A stretch of DNA of 64,000 nucleotides from UBA6522 sp965205045 (lineage in GTDB: Bacteria; Pseudomonadota; Gammaproteobacteria; Steroidobacterales; Rariloculaceae), in the NCBI GenBank assembly GCA_965205045.1, contig OZ242032.1, positions 1 to 64,000 of the forward strand, given 5' to 3'. How positions within the stretch are numbered: position 1 is the stretch's first letter; each line of letters starts with the position of its first letter. This document shows positions 15,713-24,750 of this stretch, piece by piece. A program made the position numbers and the translations under genes. The notes below the pieces were generated by a model that saw only the letters and a list, made by a program, of their open reading frames with translations, was not told the origin of the DNA and searched no databases.

Positions 15713-18700
15713 TGATGCTCTCCCAAGTAGAAAATCAGCGACCAGGCATCGAGGGTGCCGGTATTGCCCTCGGCCGCATCGATGACGTTGAGCGTCCATT
15801 CGCCGGTCGGCGGCTCACCGTAGAAGGCGTTGCTGAGGATGGTCCAGTCGAGGGGGTTGTCGACGCCGTACAGGGCGTGGTTGAACACCGGATTGATGAC
15901 GTTGCGGGTGCCCGCCGGCGAGATGAGTTCAAAGCCGAGATCCCAGGGATTGGGGTGCGTCACCTCGATGCGCAGCTGCAGCGCCTCGATGTTGGCGGTG
16001 CGCGACAGGCCGGTGACGTTCTGGGTCTGTACAAGGCCGCCGCCGTCGTGGTCCGGTATGCGGACGCCGGTGGCCAGCCGCAGCGGGGCGGCTTCGATGA
16101 ACACGCCCAGGCTGTTCGGGGGGTGGATGGCTGCCAGGGCCACGGCGGCATCCACGTCGATGGCGCCGAAGCCGTACCAGTTGTGGAAGGCATAGCCGGC
16201 GGCGTTGGTGATCCAGCCGTGCTGCAGCACGGCCGGCGTGCCGCCGAAGGCCACCCGCACGCGGGGGATGTCGGCGTGCAGCTGGCGGGCGGTGCCGGCG
16301 AGGATGTGCTTCACGTCGCGCCAGGTGAGGTCGGGCTGCGTCTGCAGCAGCAGGGCGACGGCGCCGGCGGCGTTGGGGGCGGCGGCCGAGGTGCCGTTGA
16401 AGATGCTGGTGTAATCGCCCAGCGGGTTGCCGGCGTCGCCGGCGGCCAGGCCGCGCGGGACCTGCACGTAGCCGCGCTCGCCGCCCATCTGGTCGGCGGT
16501 GATCATGGCCGGGTGGTCGTCGCCGCGTTCCCCGGCCGGCGCCACCACCCACAGGGCGGCGCCGGCCGACGAGTAGCTCGAACGCTTGCCGTCGGCGCTG
16601 AAGCCGCCGACCGTGATGACGTACGGCAGGTTGTTTTCGCCGTCCCGATTGACGGCGAAGCAGCCGAGCTCGATGCTGAGATCGAGCCGCGGGGCAATGG
16701 GCCGGCCGTCGTCGTCCACCCGGGTGCAGCTGTCGAATTGATTACCGGCGGCCTTGACGTAGACAGCGCCGAGACCGTCGCGCAGATCGGTGACACCGGC
16801 CCGGAACAGCGCTCTCTCGTCGGCGGTCAGGCCGCGGGCGCTGCCGGAGTAGCCAAAGCTCAGGTTGAAGACGTGCACGTCGTCGGCCTGTGGGCGCGCG
16901 CGGCTCATGCCGAGGGCATCGAAATAGGCGCCCGGCGCTTGAAAGGAAAGGAAGTTGAAGCCGCGCAGGCGCACGTCCGGCGCCACGCCGCGCCCGCCGA
17001 CGCCGTTGTTCGCCGCGGCGGCGATGAGGCCGGCGACGCTGGTGCCGTGATCGCCCAGCACGGTCGGCAGGAACGGGTCGTCGGCCTGCGCGCCGAGCCA
17101 GGCGGCGTGACCGAAGTTGTACGACAGACCGGGTTCAGCGTTGGCGGCCAGGTCCGGGTGGCAGATTTCCAGGCCGGTGTCCACCACGGCCACCCGCACG
17201 CCGGCGCCGGTGGGACCGGCGGCCAGCGTTTGCGTCATGTTCAGGTCCTCGCCGGCGACCCCGCCGTTAGCGGCGAAGGCCGTCTGGCCGGTGTTTCGGA
17301 GCGCCCACTGCTGCGCGAACAGGGGGTCCGGGACACCCGGCCGGGTGTCCCGGCTGAAGCCCGTGCAGGTGGTGGGGATACGGGATCCGTCGGTCAGAAA
17401 AACGGCACTGTAGTCCATCGCGACCCCCCTGCCGTCCGGGTCTTCTTCGGCGACCAGCGGCAGCGCCAGCACGAGGAAGTTGTTGCTGCCGGGGACCAGG
17501 TCGTCGAACGACACGCGGACCGTGTCCACGAACTGCGAACCATCGGGCTCCAGGGCGGGCACCGGCCGGGTGGCGAGCCGCCGGTAAGGGTCGGCATCGG
17601 AGAACAGGTCCGTCGTGGTGACCAGGACGGCCTCGGTGGGAGAGGCGGCGACGCGGCCGGTGTTCCTGACGATATAGGTGAAGTAGAGGGCGTCCGTGTC
17701 AATGTCGTAGGTCTCCCCGCCCGATAACAGCATCAACGCATCCAACGCCGCGTATTCCGCCTGCGGGAACTCGCCGAGGTCGAGGATGTCAACGCGGACC
17801 GCCGAAGGCGCGCCGATGACGGCGCTGCCGGCCACCGAGTCGATCTCGAGGACGATGGTCTCGTCGCCTTCCGCCGCCAGGTCGCGAACCGGCGTGACCG
17901 TCGTGGTTCCCCGGGTGGCCCCCGCGAGGACGGTGACCGAGGGGCTGCCGAGGTCGAAGTCGCTGCCCAGCCGCGCCGTGCCGGTGGACGCCAGGGAAAC
18001 GGTCACGTCGCCCGTGACAGGCTCGCTGAGCGTCACCGTCAGCGCGACGGGCGTGCGGTCGGCCCCTTCGTCCACTTGCGCGGCGGCGGCCGAGAGGCTT
18101 ACCGAGGCGACCGCGCCGGCATCGCCGGCCTGGCTCCAGTTGAGCACGACGGAACCCGTCTCACCGCCGTAGCCGTCCACCGCGACGTGATACACGACAC
18201 CCCGCTGCGCCGTGAAACGCACTTCGCTCTGAAACCCAATGGCGTCGTCGTTCGAGGCCACCTCCGTCAGAGCACCCACGCCGCTGCCCGTGTACACCGC
18301 CAGCAGCGTGTCGAAGTCGCTGCCCGCGGTGTCGATCGTCACCGCGCCACTGGCCGGCGCCGTCCAGCGCCACCACAGCGACGCGCCGCCGCTGTCGCCG
18401 GCGTGGTCGGGCTCGCCCGGCTCCTTACTCGCCCCGGCGTTGCTCCCCGTCACCTGGCCCGACGCGCCCCCGATACGCGACGCCGAACCGAAACCGTCGC
18501 TGCCGACGCCGACGTCCGTGCACGGCCCGATGGGCAGGTCGCAGTTGCGGGGACCGCAGGTGGTGGGATATTCCAGCCCGTCAACACAGGTGATCGCCGC
18601 ACCGCAGGCCAGAGACGGATCACAGGCCATGACGGGATCGCCGGCCTGGCGCCAGCTGAGCACGACGGAACCCGTCGCACCGCCGTAGCCGTCCACCGCG

Positions 18701-19422
18701 ACGTGGTACACGACACCCTGCTGCGCCGTGAAGCGCACCGCGCTCTGAAGCCCAGCCGCGTCGTCGTTCGAGGCCACCGCCGCCAGCGCATCCACGGTGT
18801 TGCCCGTGTACACCGCCAGCAGCGTGTCGAAGTCGCTGCCCGCGGTGTCGATCGTCACCGCGCCACTGGCCGGCGCCGTCCAACTCCACCACAGCGACGC
18901 GCCGCCGCGGTCGCCGGCATGGTCGGGCTCGCCCGGCTCCTTGCCCGCCCCGGCGTTGTGTCCCGTCGCTTGGCCCGACGCACCCCTGATGCCTGACGCC
19001 AAACCGAAACTGTCGCTACCGGCAGCGGCGCCCATGCACGGCCCGATGGGCAGGTCGCAGTTGCGGGGACCGCAGGTCGTGGGATATTCCAGCCCGTCAA
19101 CACAGGTGATCGCCGCACCGCAGGCCAGAGACGGGTCGCAAGCCATCTGCGGCAAGCCTTCCCGGGCCGCGGCGGCGATCAAGAGCAGTGCGAACAAGGC
19201 GGACAAAACGGTCGACTGGAGACGGCTTCCGTGTTGCAACAGCGAGCGGGGGGCGGATGCCAATGTGTGGGTATCTCGTTGTTGGGTAAAAACAGTGCCA
19301 GTGGCTAAAGGCAAAGGGTGCCGGGGATACGATGACGACCGGCCGGGTCCCTCGTTGCGCAGGTTTGTGGTGTGCACGTGCGCCTCCAGAATCATATCGG
19401 CATATAACACGAACGCTCGCAC
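15709..19422 (-). CDS. Secreted multidomain subtilisin-like protease with P domain
   Basis: This is a 1237-residue protein. Order: hydrophobic signal (STVLSALFALLLIAAAA, about 70-86); two near-identical modules, each a Kazal-like cysteine segment (CGAAITCVDGLEYPTTCGP) plus a PPC-like sandwich (about 94-430); a Calx-beta domain (about 437-545); a peptidase S8 domain with Asp in VAVVDTGLEI (about 745), His in GDHGTSVAG (about 794) and Ser in FNGTSAAAP (about 1010); and a C-terminal proprotein-convertase P domain (WDLGFELISPAGT). All catalytic residues are present. The start is uncertain: a GTG at 19422 gives a very long leader, while a TTG at 19239 puts the signal at the N-terminus. Confidence 0.88.
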   Translation of the reverse strand: MRAFVLYADMILEAHVHTTNLRNEGPGRSSSYPRHPLPLATGTVFTQQRDTHTLASAPRSLLQHGSRLQSTVLSALFALLLIAAAAREGLPQMACDPSLACGAAITCVDGLEYPTTCGPRNCDLPIGPCMGAAAGSDSFGLASGIRGASGQATGHNAGAGKEPGEPDHAGDRGGASLWWSWTAPASGAVTIDTAGSDFDTLLAVYTGNTVDALAAVASNDDAAGLQSAVRFTAQQGVVYHVAVDGYGGATGSVVLSWRQAGDPVMACDPSLACGAAITCVDGLEYPTTCGPRNCDLPIGPCTDVGVGSDGFGSASRIGGASGQVTGSNAGASKEPGEPDHAGDSGGASLWWRWTAPASGAVTIDTAGSDFDTLLAVYTGSGVGALTEVASNDDAIGFQSEVRFTAQRGVVYHVAVDGYGGETGSVVLNWSQAGDAGAVASVSLSAAAAQVDEGADRTPVALTVTLSEPVTGDVTVSLASTGTARLGSDFDLGSPSVTVLAGATRGTTTVTPVRDLAAEGDETIVLEIDSVAGSAVIGAPSAVRVDILDLGEFPQAEYAALDALMLLSGGETYDIDTDALYFTYIVRNTGRVAASPTEAVLVTTTDLFSDADPYRRLATRPVPALEPDGSQFVDTVRVSFDDLVPGSNNFLVLALPLVAEEDPDGRGVAMDYSAVFLTDGSRIPTTCTGFSRDTRPGVPDPLFAQQWALRNTGQTAFAANGGVAGEDLNMTQTLAAGPTGAGVRVAVVDTGLEICHPDLAANAEPGLSYNFGHAAWLGAQADDPFLPTVLGDHGTSVAGLIAAAANNGVGGRGVAPDVRLRGFNFLSFQAPGAYFDALGMSRARPQADDVHVFNLSFGYSGSARGLTADERALFRAGVTDLRDGLGAVYVKAAGNQFDSCTRVDDDGRPIAPRLDLSIELGCFAVNRDGENNLPYVITVGGFSADGKRSSYSSAGAALWVVAPAGERGDDHPAMITADQMGGERGYVQVPRGLAAGDAGNPLGDYTSIFNGTSAAAPNAAGAVALLLQTQPDLTWRDVKHILAGTARQLHADIPRVRVAFGGTPAVLQHGWITNAAGYAFHNWYGFGAIDVDAAVALAAIHPPNSLGVFIEAAPLRLATGVRIPDHDGGGLVQTQNVTGLSRTANIEALQLRIEVTHPNPWDLGFELISPAGTRNVINPVFNHALYGVDNPLDWTILSNAFYGEPPTGEWTLNVIDAAEGNTGTLDAWSLIFYLGEHQ

Positions 19423-19442
19423 TGTGGCAACTGCGGCCGGCG

Positions 19443-19493
19443 GCGGTGAAATCGACGATCGGGCCGTCGAGGAAGTCGCGGCTCAGGGGGTCG
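19443..19493 (-). pseudogene. Relic of a Slam gene (barrel segment)
   Basis: The minus strand reads SRDFLDGPIVDFTAA. This matches the intact Slam protein's ARDFLDGPVVDFTAA with high nucleotide identity over about 50 bases. Flanking DNA shows no more of the gene. Confidence 0.65.
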
Positions 19494-19497
19494 CGCA

Positions 19498-19528
19498 GGC
19501 CGCAGGGGAAGTCCATTTCCCTGCGGCC
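19498..19528. repeat. Palindromic repeat, variant copy
   Basis: GGCCGCAGGG (19498-19507) and CCCTGCGGCC (19519-19528) have the same stem as the repeats at 7101 and 45565 but a different 11-base loop. The conserved stem with a changed loop suggests that the structure, not the loop, is maintained. Confidence 0.65.
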
Positions 19529-19730
19529 CCGGTGCGCACCGGCGACGCGCCAACGGCCAGAAAACGCGCCGCTGCCCCGATACGCACGCCACCAGGCGGG
19601 GCCGGGCGGGGTTCCCACATTGTCCGGCCCCTGGCAGGGGCGACCCCTCAGCAGCCCCTACGTTCAGGCGGGGCCGGCAGCGCTCACCAAAACCGGCCCC
19701 TAACGGCAGCGACGAGCCGCCGCGTTTCGG

Positions 19731-19976
19731 TCACGTCCGGTCGATCCACTCGTCGACGTCCAGATCGGCCAGCCACCCGTCGTGGTGTTCACGCGTCGTC
19801 CGGCGGCGCTGAAACGGCGGCGTACCCCCCTTGCAGCCCCGCGTGGGGTAGTAAACGCGGGCGCGAAGCTCCCGCTCCTTGACGCGCCGCTCCGCCCTGA
19901 CGGCCCAGTGCAGCATCAGCGGGGCGAAGGCCAGGAGGCCAAAGCCGATCAGCATGATGACCAGGAAATCAGGCAT
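19731..19976 (-). CDS. Small single-pass membrane protein (paralogue of 5.2-5.4 kb gene)
   Basis: This 81-residue protein begins MPDFLVIMLIGFGLLAFAPL, one membrane helix, followed by HWAVRAERRVKER and RVYYPTRGCK, and ends in WLADLDVDEW. The shared blocks with the 67-residue protein at 5193-5396 show common ancestry. No strong ribosome site is visible. It follows the Slam gene on the same strand after about 250 bases. Function unknown. Confidence 0.6.
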   Translation of the reverse strand: MPDFLVIMLIGFGLLAFAPLMLHWAVRAERRVKERELRARVYYPTRGCKGGTPPFQRRRTTREHHDGWLADLDVDEWIDRT

Positions 19977-19998
19977 AGCGAAAAACCAGGGGCCAGTG

Positions 19999-20018
19999 GT
20001 CCTTCGACAAGCTCAGGA
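19999..20018. repeat. Dispersed CCTTCGACAAGCTCAGGA repeat
   Basis: TCCTTCGACAAGCTCAGGA lies in the gap between the Slam gene and the small membrane gene, framed by two copies of GGGGCCAGTGG. Same core as the copies at 11468, 29767 and 33474. Confidence 0.7.
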
Positions 20019-20230
20019 GGGGCCAGTGGCCAGGACAGGCGGGGGCTGCGGCACGCGGTCCAGCCGTAACGTGCCGCAGCCCCCTGTACGCCGGCAGCAC
20101 CCAAACACGCAGGAGGTGCCTGCTCACGCCGGCGGACAAGCTACGGGCAGTGCCGGCAGCAGCCGGGGCCTGGCGACGCCTCCCCCTCAAGGGGGGAGTG
20201 ACGTGGGCACTGGTCACCGGCCACTGCCTC

Positions 20231-21640
20231 TCAGAACTGTCGCACGAAGCGCAGCTCGGCGCGGTTGCGGTCGAAGTCCTGCGCCTGGGCGTTGGTCAGC
20301 CGCGTTTCGTGGATGAGCGCCAGCTGCGGGCTGAAGCCGAACACCGTGAAGGCGCGGTTGAGCACCGACAGGGTGAACGAGCGGACGCGGTCGAAGCGCG
20401 GCTTGCCGTCAAGCGTCAGGTGCGGCACGCCGCTGCCGTCGTAATGGACGCGCTGCGCCTGGATGCCGGTGCCGAGCGTGAAGCCGAGCGGCAGGGCCAG
20501 GGACGTGCCCACCCGCACCCAGCGGCTGAGGCTTCGCCAGTGCGCCAGCGCCGCGTGGTCGCGCGTGTAGCCCACCGTCAGGTGCACGCGCAGCACCGGC
20601 GCCGGGGTCCACGCGAAGGCGGCGGTGAAATCCACCACCGGGCCGTCGAGGAAGTCGCGCGCCAGGTGGTCGCGCTGGCGGTACGCCGCGGTGCCGCGCG
20701 CCCAGATGCCGGGCGTCAACTGGTGGTCCAATTCGAGGCGGCCGCCGAACTCGTCGGCGTACGCCTGGCTGCCGAGCCACTGGCGCTGGGCGGTGCCCAG
20801 CAGGCTGAACTCGGTACGCGGGCCGAGGCGCCAGAGCGGTCCGCCGTAAGCGGCCAGAAAGTACTGGTCGAAGTCGCCGCCGGGATACTCGCGCAGGACC
20901 GTGTCGGCACCGAGGCGCAGCGTCAGGCGTTCGTGTCGCGGCTGCCGCCGCCGGTACTCGCCGCCGCCCCACACCGAGAGGCCAAAGCCGGACTCGGCGC
21001 CAAAATCCCCCTGGCGCGTGAAGGGCAGGCGCCCGAAGGCGGTGTCGATGTAGATGATCTCGCTTTCGGAGGCGGCGTTGAGGTTGGAGTCCGGCGCAAT
21101 GGCGGCGCCGAAGTAGCCGGTCCAGCGCTTGCGGGCCTGCATGAGGCTCAGGAAGCTGTAGATGTTGGCGGCCACCGGGGGCGGCACGCCGCCGGCCAGC
21201 ACGGCCTCGAAATGGCGCCGCGCCAGGCCGTCGCGGCCCTTGAGGAAGAAGGCGCGGGCGAGCTCCAGGCGCACCCGCACCAGCCCCGGCGCGTTGACCA
21301 GCATGGCGCGGAAGGCGGCGATGGCCTCGTTCAGCAGGATGTCGCGCTGGTCGGCGGCGCGGCCGGGCCGCTGGGCGGCTTCCAGCGACGCCACGCCGTA
21401 GAGAAAGAGCACGTTGGCGTCGACCGGCTGCTGCGCGAGCAGCGGCCGCAGGGCGACGATCGCTTCCTCGAAGCGGCCGGCATCGACCAGCGCCTGCACG
21501 CCGCCCATGTCGGCGGGGGCCGGCGGCGGGGGACCGGCCGCATGCTCGGCGCCCCAGGCCGGGGCGGGCGCCGTGGAAGCCAGCAGGATACAGAAGGTGG
21601 CCAGGGCAAGACCCCGGCGGGAGGTTCGGAGCGTCGTCAT
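20231..21640 (-). CDS. Slam-type surface lipoprotein assembly modifier (DUF560)
   Basis: This 469-residue outer-membrane protein has a signal peptide (RRGLALATFCILLASTAPAPAWG). Its N-terminal TPR region covers about residues 45-150 (ANVLFLYGVASLEAAQ, VRLELARAFFLKGRDGLARR). The C-terminal barrel (about 170-469) opens with TGYFGAAIAPDSNLNAAS and ends RNRAELRFVRQF, with a terminal aromatic. This is the plan of Slam proteins, which move TbpB-like lipoproteins to the outer surface. Several TbpB-like genes flank it. The ribosome site (GAGAT) is modest. Confidence 0.9.
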   Translation of the reverse strand: MTTLRTSRRGLALATFCILLASTAPAPAWGAEHAAGPPPPAPADMGGVQALVDAGRFEEAIVALRPLLAQQPVDANVLFLYGVASLEAAQRPGRAADQRDILLNEAIAAFRAMLVNAPGLVRVRLELARAFFLKGRDGLARRHFEAVLAGGVPPPVAANIYSFLSLMQARKRWTGYFGAAIAPDSNLNAASESEIIYIDTAFGRLPFTRQGDFGAESGFGLSVWGGGEYRRRQPRHERLTLRLGADTVLREYPGGDFDQYFLAAYGGPLWRLGPRTEFSLLGTAQRQWLGSQAYADEFGGRLELDHQLTPGIWARGTAAYRQRDHLARDFLDGPVVDFTAAFAWTPAPVLRVHLTVGYTRDHAALAHWRSLSRWVRVGTSLALPLGFTLGTGIQAQRVHYDGSGVPHLTLDGKPRFDRVRSFTLSVLNRAFTVFGFSPQLALIHETRLTNAQAQDFDRNRAELRFVRQF

Positions 21641-21682
21641 CGTGGGATCTCGTTTCGTTGGGGTCTATGTGCGCCGCTACAG

Positions 21683-21743
21683 TTACTGCTTGTTCACGCC
21701 GAAGGCGCCCGACCATGCGGCCCGACGTGCTGTACTGCTTCAT
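21683..21743 (-). pseudogene. Relic of a TbpB-like gene 3' end
   Basis: The minus strand reads QYSTSGRMVG and then, after one extra base, GAFGVNKQ and a stop. The intact giant lipoprotein ends YGTSGKMIGAFGVTKQ. The single-base shift and missing body mark this as a remnant. It lies just upstream of the Slam gene, where a Slam substrate would be expected. Confidence 0.7.
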
Positions 21744-21866
21744 CGTTGGTCGCTTTGAACCACAACAGGCAGCCGCTCCCAGGCCGGTTCCGCCCCACCG
21801 TTTCGGGGCAAGGTCCACGTGGCGACGGACTGGAGGCAGAAACATGCCGCGGAGCACCTGGACACG

Positions 21867-22196
21867 TCAGTCCTCACACGGCTGGCGCATCCAGGCCGCC
21901 ATGTCACGCGCGCCGTGCAGGACGCGCCAGACATCGATTACCGCTTGCTGACCGACATAGAAAACCACATAGGGAAACTTTGCAACGGTCCGGAAACGCA
22001 GGCCGGGAAGGTTCAGTTCGTGCGCGTAGCGAGAGGAGCCTGCCGCCGGATACCCGCCGATTCGACGGAGGCAGGCTTCGAGCGCATCAATGAAGGCCAG
22101 CGCGCCTGCCGATCCGGCCTCGGAGAGGTAATACGTCACCGCCGCATCGACATCGCGCTGAGCCCGCTCGCGAAAGACGACCGGTTTACCGTTCAC
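21867..22196 (-). CDS. parE: ParE/RelE-family toxin
   Basis: This 109-residue protein is of the ParE fold: FRERAQRDVDAAVTYYLSEAG at the N-terminus, LRRIGGYPAAGSSRYAHEL in the middle, and a C-terminal FPYVVFYVGQQAVIDVWRVLH. It overlaps the antitoxin by 4 bases (ATGA). ParE toxins poison gyrase; RelE relatives cleave mRNA, and the sequence fits ParE better because of the RxxP-like middle block. Confidence 0.88.
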   Translation of the reverse strand: MNGKPVVFRERAQRDVDAAVTYYLSEAGSAGALAFIDALEACLRRIGGYPAAGSSRYAHELNLPGLRFRTVAKFPYVVFYVGQQAVIDVWRVLHGARDMAAWMRQPCED

Positions 22197-22432
22197 TGCC
22201 GACCGGCTTCACGCACTTGGCGGCGCAGCCGCTCGAAGTACTCCGCATCGGCCGTAACCGCCTGCGCTGAGGCCGCACCTTCGAGAAGCAGGCCGCGCAA
22301 GTGCTGGCGGTCCTGGTCCTTGCGGATCAATTCGCGGACATATTCGCTCGACGTGCTGTAGCCGCGCGCGTTGACCTGGTCATCCACGAAGGACTTCAGG
22401 GCCTCGGGAAGCGATATATTCATCGTGCTCAT
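22193..22432 (-). CDS. parD: ParD-type ribbon-helix-helix antitoxin
   Basis: This 79-residue protein has an N-terminal ribbon-helix-helix (MNISLPEALKSFVDDQV, STSSEYVRELIRKDQD) and an acidic C-terminal tail that would wrap the toxin. It precedes and overlaps the ParE gene, the usual order. The protein probably represses its own promoter. Confidence 0.9.
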   Translation of the reverse strand: MSTMNISLPEALKSFVDDQVNARGYSTSSEYVRELIRKDQDRQHLRGLLLEGAASAQAVTADAEYFERLRRQVREAGRQ

Positions 22433-22441
22433 AGTGTAACT

Positions 22442-22597
22442 CTAACGCAATTGGCAAAGCTTGGCAAGAATCCGTCGTGGTGTCGACGGCGGCGGGGAAT
22501 CGGTCGTATGGTCGGCACCCCAGGCCGGGGCGGGCGCCGTGGAAGCCAGCAGTACGGCCAGGGCAAGACCCCGGCGGAAGGTTCGGCGCGTCGTCAT
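22442..22597 (-). pseudogene. Relic of a Slam gene 5' end
   Basis: The ATG at 22597 opens MTTRRTFRRGLALAVLL then ASTAPAPAWGAD, nearly the Slam signal peptide, but the frame ends after 51 codons. It sits directly upstream of ParD. It could still make a small exported peptide, but looks like a truncated duplicate. Confidence 0.7.
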
Positions 22598-22632
22598 CGT
22601 GGGGTCTCGTTTCGCTGGGTTCCGGGCGGCAT

Positions 22633-22716
22633 CCTCCCCCGCCTGAAGGCGGGGGAGGCCGGCTACTGAGGGCGATGCCCCGCACGCCGAGCAGACCTGG
22701 GTTGAGAATGCCTCGC
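22633..22716 (-). pseudogene. Relic of a TnpB zinc-finger end with terminal hairpin
   Basis: The minus strand encodes FSTQVCSACGASPS, the start of a TnpB zinc finger, with no other TnpB sequence left. Next to it lies a perfect 11-base hairpin (CCTCCCCCGCC/GGCGGGGGAGG, 22633-22658) like an IS605-type right end. An old IS1341-like element probably decayed here. Confidence 0.5.
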
Positions 22717-22719
22717 TGT

Positions 22720-24263
22720 CTATTGCTTGTGCGCTCCGAAAGAACCGGCGATATGGCGGTCGCCGTCCGTAGCGCCGAACGCCCCGGCGAAGGAGGTCGG
22801 ATGGGCCGTCGGGTCGGCATTGTCGTTGCCGTAGAACTTGCCGCCCCATCCGCCGTACCAGCCGTAGTCGTCATCGGAGTGGGCACCTCCTCCAATATAC
22901 CCACCGGAGATAGTCCATTCAGTCCCCGGCCATCCCGGCCATATGTTGCCCGTGTCGTCTCCCGTCAGCATCAGCTCGCTCAGGGGCGAGGGATTCCCGC
23001 TACCCAGCACAAAGTTGGATACCGACCCGCTGATGGACCCGACAGCGCCGGACTCGCTTGTCGTGTCGAAGTCGGCCATGAATTCCGCGTCCGCGCTGAA
23101 GGTGTCGATATTCACTTTCTCCGCAAGCATCCCGGTGGCCTTGCCGACGTACCTGGCGGTGCCGGAAAGACCCGGGAGGTTGGCGCCCACGAAGCCGTCG
23201 TCGCCGCCGGCGAAAATGCCGAAGCGGAAGTCGTCGGGGTCGGCGCCGACCTCCGGAACGTACAGCCAGCTGCCAAGGCTGAGGTAGTTCACCTTCGGGA
23301 TCTCGTCGCTGGGAGAAACAATGTGAGCCGGGCGAATGGACCTTTCCGTGCCTTCGCCATCAGGCGTAAAGAGCACGGGGGCCGAGTCCGCCCAGGGAAC
23401 GTATCCCGGGCCTGTCCAGGAGGTGGTGAGAGAACAGTAGTGCTCGGGGCATGTAAACGTTCCCGCGACGCCGTCCAGCGTTCCTTGCAGACCGTCCTCC
23501 GGTATCGGGAAATACAACCAATCCCGTCCGGTAAGGTAAGGGATGCGGGCGTCGGTCAGGAGGATTTCCTGCCCGGGGGCATCCAACTCCTGGTTGGTAT
23601 ATGGAGCCGGCGGATCGTCGGCAGCCGCCAGATCGGTGAAGAAGCGGACCGTCAGCGTGCCGCCGCCGTCGTACGTCTTCACGGCCTCGAATCCCTGCCA
23701 CCCCGATTCAAGGCCGTGGTCCTCGATCGGGCCGTGCGTCGCGCTGCCGGCCATACGGTCGATGTCTGTCCGAAGGTCTGTCCCGGGCCAGAACTCGAGG
23801 CCCCTCCTTTGCACCGACTCCGGTGTGATGCGGATGGCAAATTCCACCTGCCCGTCATCGCCACGCCATGGGATGGCATGAATGAGGCGTTCCCCATGGT
23901 CTCTGTACCCAACGTCGTGGGTGACAGACACGGAGGAATAATCGGCGCCCGAGTCAGAATTGCATCCGGTGTCGAGGGCGCAGCGGTGGAACTGCCCGAT
24001 ATCAGCTATCTTCTCGATGGCGTTCGTCACCGCCGCGTTGCGCATCGCTTCCAGTTGCGCCTCCAGCTCGGCCACCCTGTCCTCCGAATCTTCGCTCTCG
24101 GTCACCTCGTCGTCATGTTCGCTCGACCAGGCAACCAGCGGCACACAGAGTGCGAGGGCCAACGCGAGGACCAAACAGATCAGTGCGATATTGCAACGTG
24201 AAGCACGATTACGGGGGGGGGGGGGGGGGGGGGGGGGGTCTGTATGTGCAAGCCGGTCATCAT
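22720..24263 (-). CDS. Secreted TbpB-like barrel protein with phase-variable start
   Basis: The only well-placed start is an ATG pair at 24263/24260 behind GGAGGAG. After eight codons the frame enters a run of 26 Cs on this strand, and in the given sequence it then stops within 50 bases. With 24 or 27 Cs it joins the long frame: a hydrophobic signal (IALICLVLALALALCVPLVA), an acidic coiled segment (SEDSEDRVAELEAQLEAM), and a barrel ending in GKFYG, FAGAFGATDG and GSFGAHKQ. The downstream frame alone could start only at a TTG (24174) without a ribosome site. This is a candidate on/off surface protein, OFF as assembled. Confidence 0.75.
24213..24238. repeat. 26-base poly-G/poly-C tract
   Basis: An uninterrupted run of 26 Gs on the plus strand lies eight codons inside the minus-strand gene that starts at 24263. 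Tracts like this slip during replication. The exact length may also be unreliable in an assembly. Confidence 0.95.
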
Positions 24264-24508
24264 TGGCGGTACTCCTCCATGTCTATTCGTTGAACAGTCG
24301 GGTCCTGACTTGGCTCAGCCGACGTCAGGCTTGTCGAGGCGGTTACGGGAAAGGCTTACCCCAAAGTCCATTCGTGATTCTCCTTAGAGGTGCGCAAGGA
24401 TTTTCGGTGAGGATGGCGGAAGCGGCGGCACGCGGTCCAGCCATGACACGCCGCCGCCCCCTTTGCCGCCGGGCGGTGCCACTAACGGTCGTCACGTCAT
24501 CACGACAC

Positions 24509-24546
24509 GAAAAAAAGCGGGCCGCCCGGGAAGGCACGGCCCGCTT
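24509..24546 (-). terminator. Rho-independent terminator after the giant lipoprotein gene
   Basis: On the minus strand, AAGCGGGCC and GGCCCGCTT (24546-24515) form a 9-base stem followed by a run of Ts. It lies about 200 bases after the stop of the 24751-29628 gene and before the phase-variable gene, separating the two transcripts. The rest of 24264-24750 shows only a degenerate dispersed repeat near 24.3 kb and a small hairpin at about 24720. Confidence 0.8.
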
Positions 24547-24750
24547 CGGGCAACAGGTAGGTGGCGGCCTGCGCCGGCAAGACACAGGCCGTCCGGGGAA
24601 GCACCCTAGAGGCCGTCGGGCCGCCGAGGTGCTCTGGCATGCCGGATCATTTTAACCCCGTGTGGAGGGTTCCAGGTGCACGGGAATGAACGCGCCCGGC
24701 ATACGTCTGGGTCGTGAAGCCCGCCGCGGGAGGCGGCGGGGGATTGGGAG

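Noticed and set aside
15712..17727. 671-residue plus-strand ORF over the protease gene
   Set aside because: Antisense to an S8 domain with all catalytic residues; the translation is low-complexity Gly/Val/Arg.
24174..24176. TTG as the real start of the phase-variable protein
   Set aside because: It would give a tidy signal peptide, but no ribosome site precedes it, whereas the ATG beyond the poly-C tract has a strong one. It remains the fallback if the tract is shown to be noncoding.
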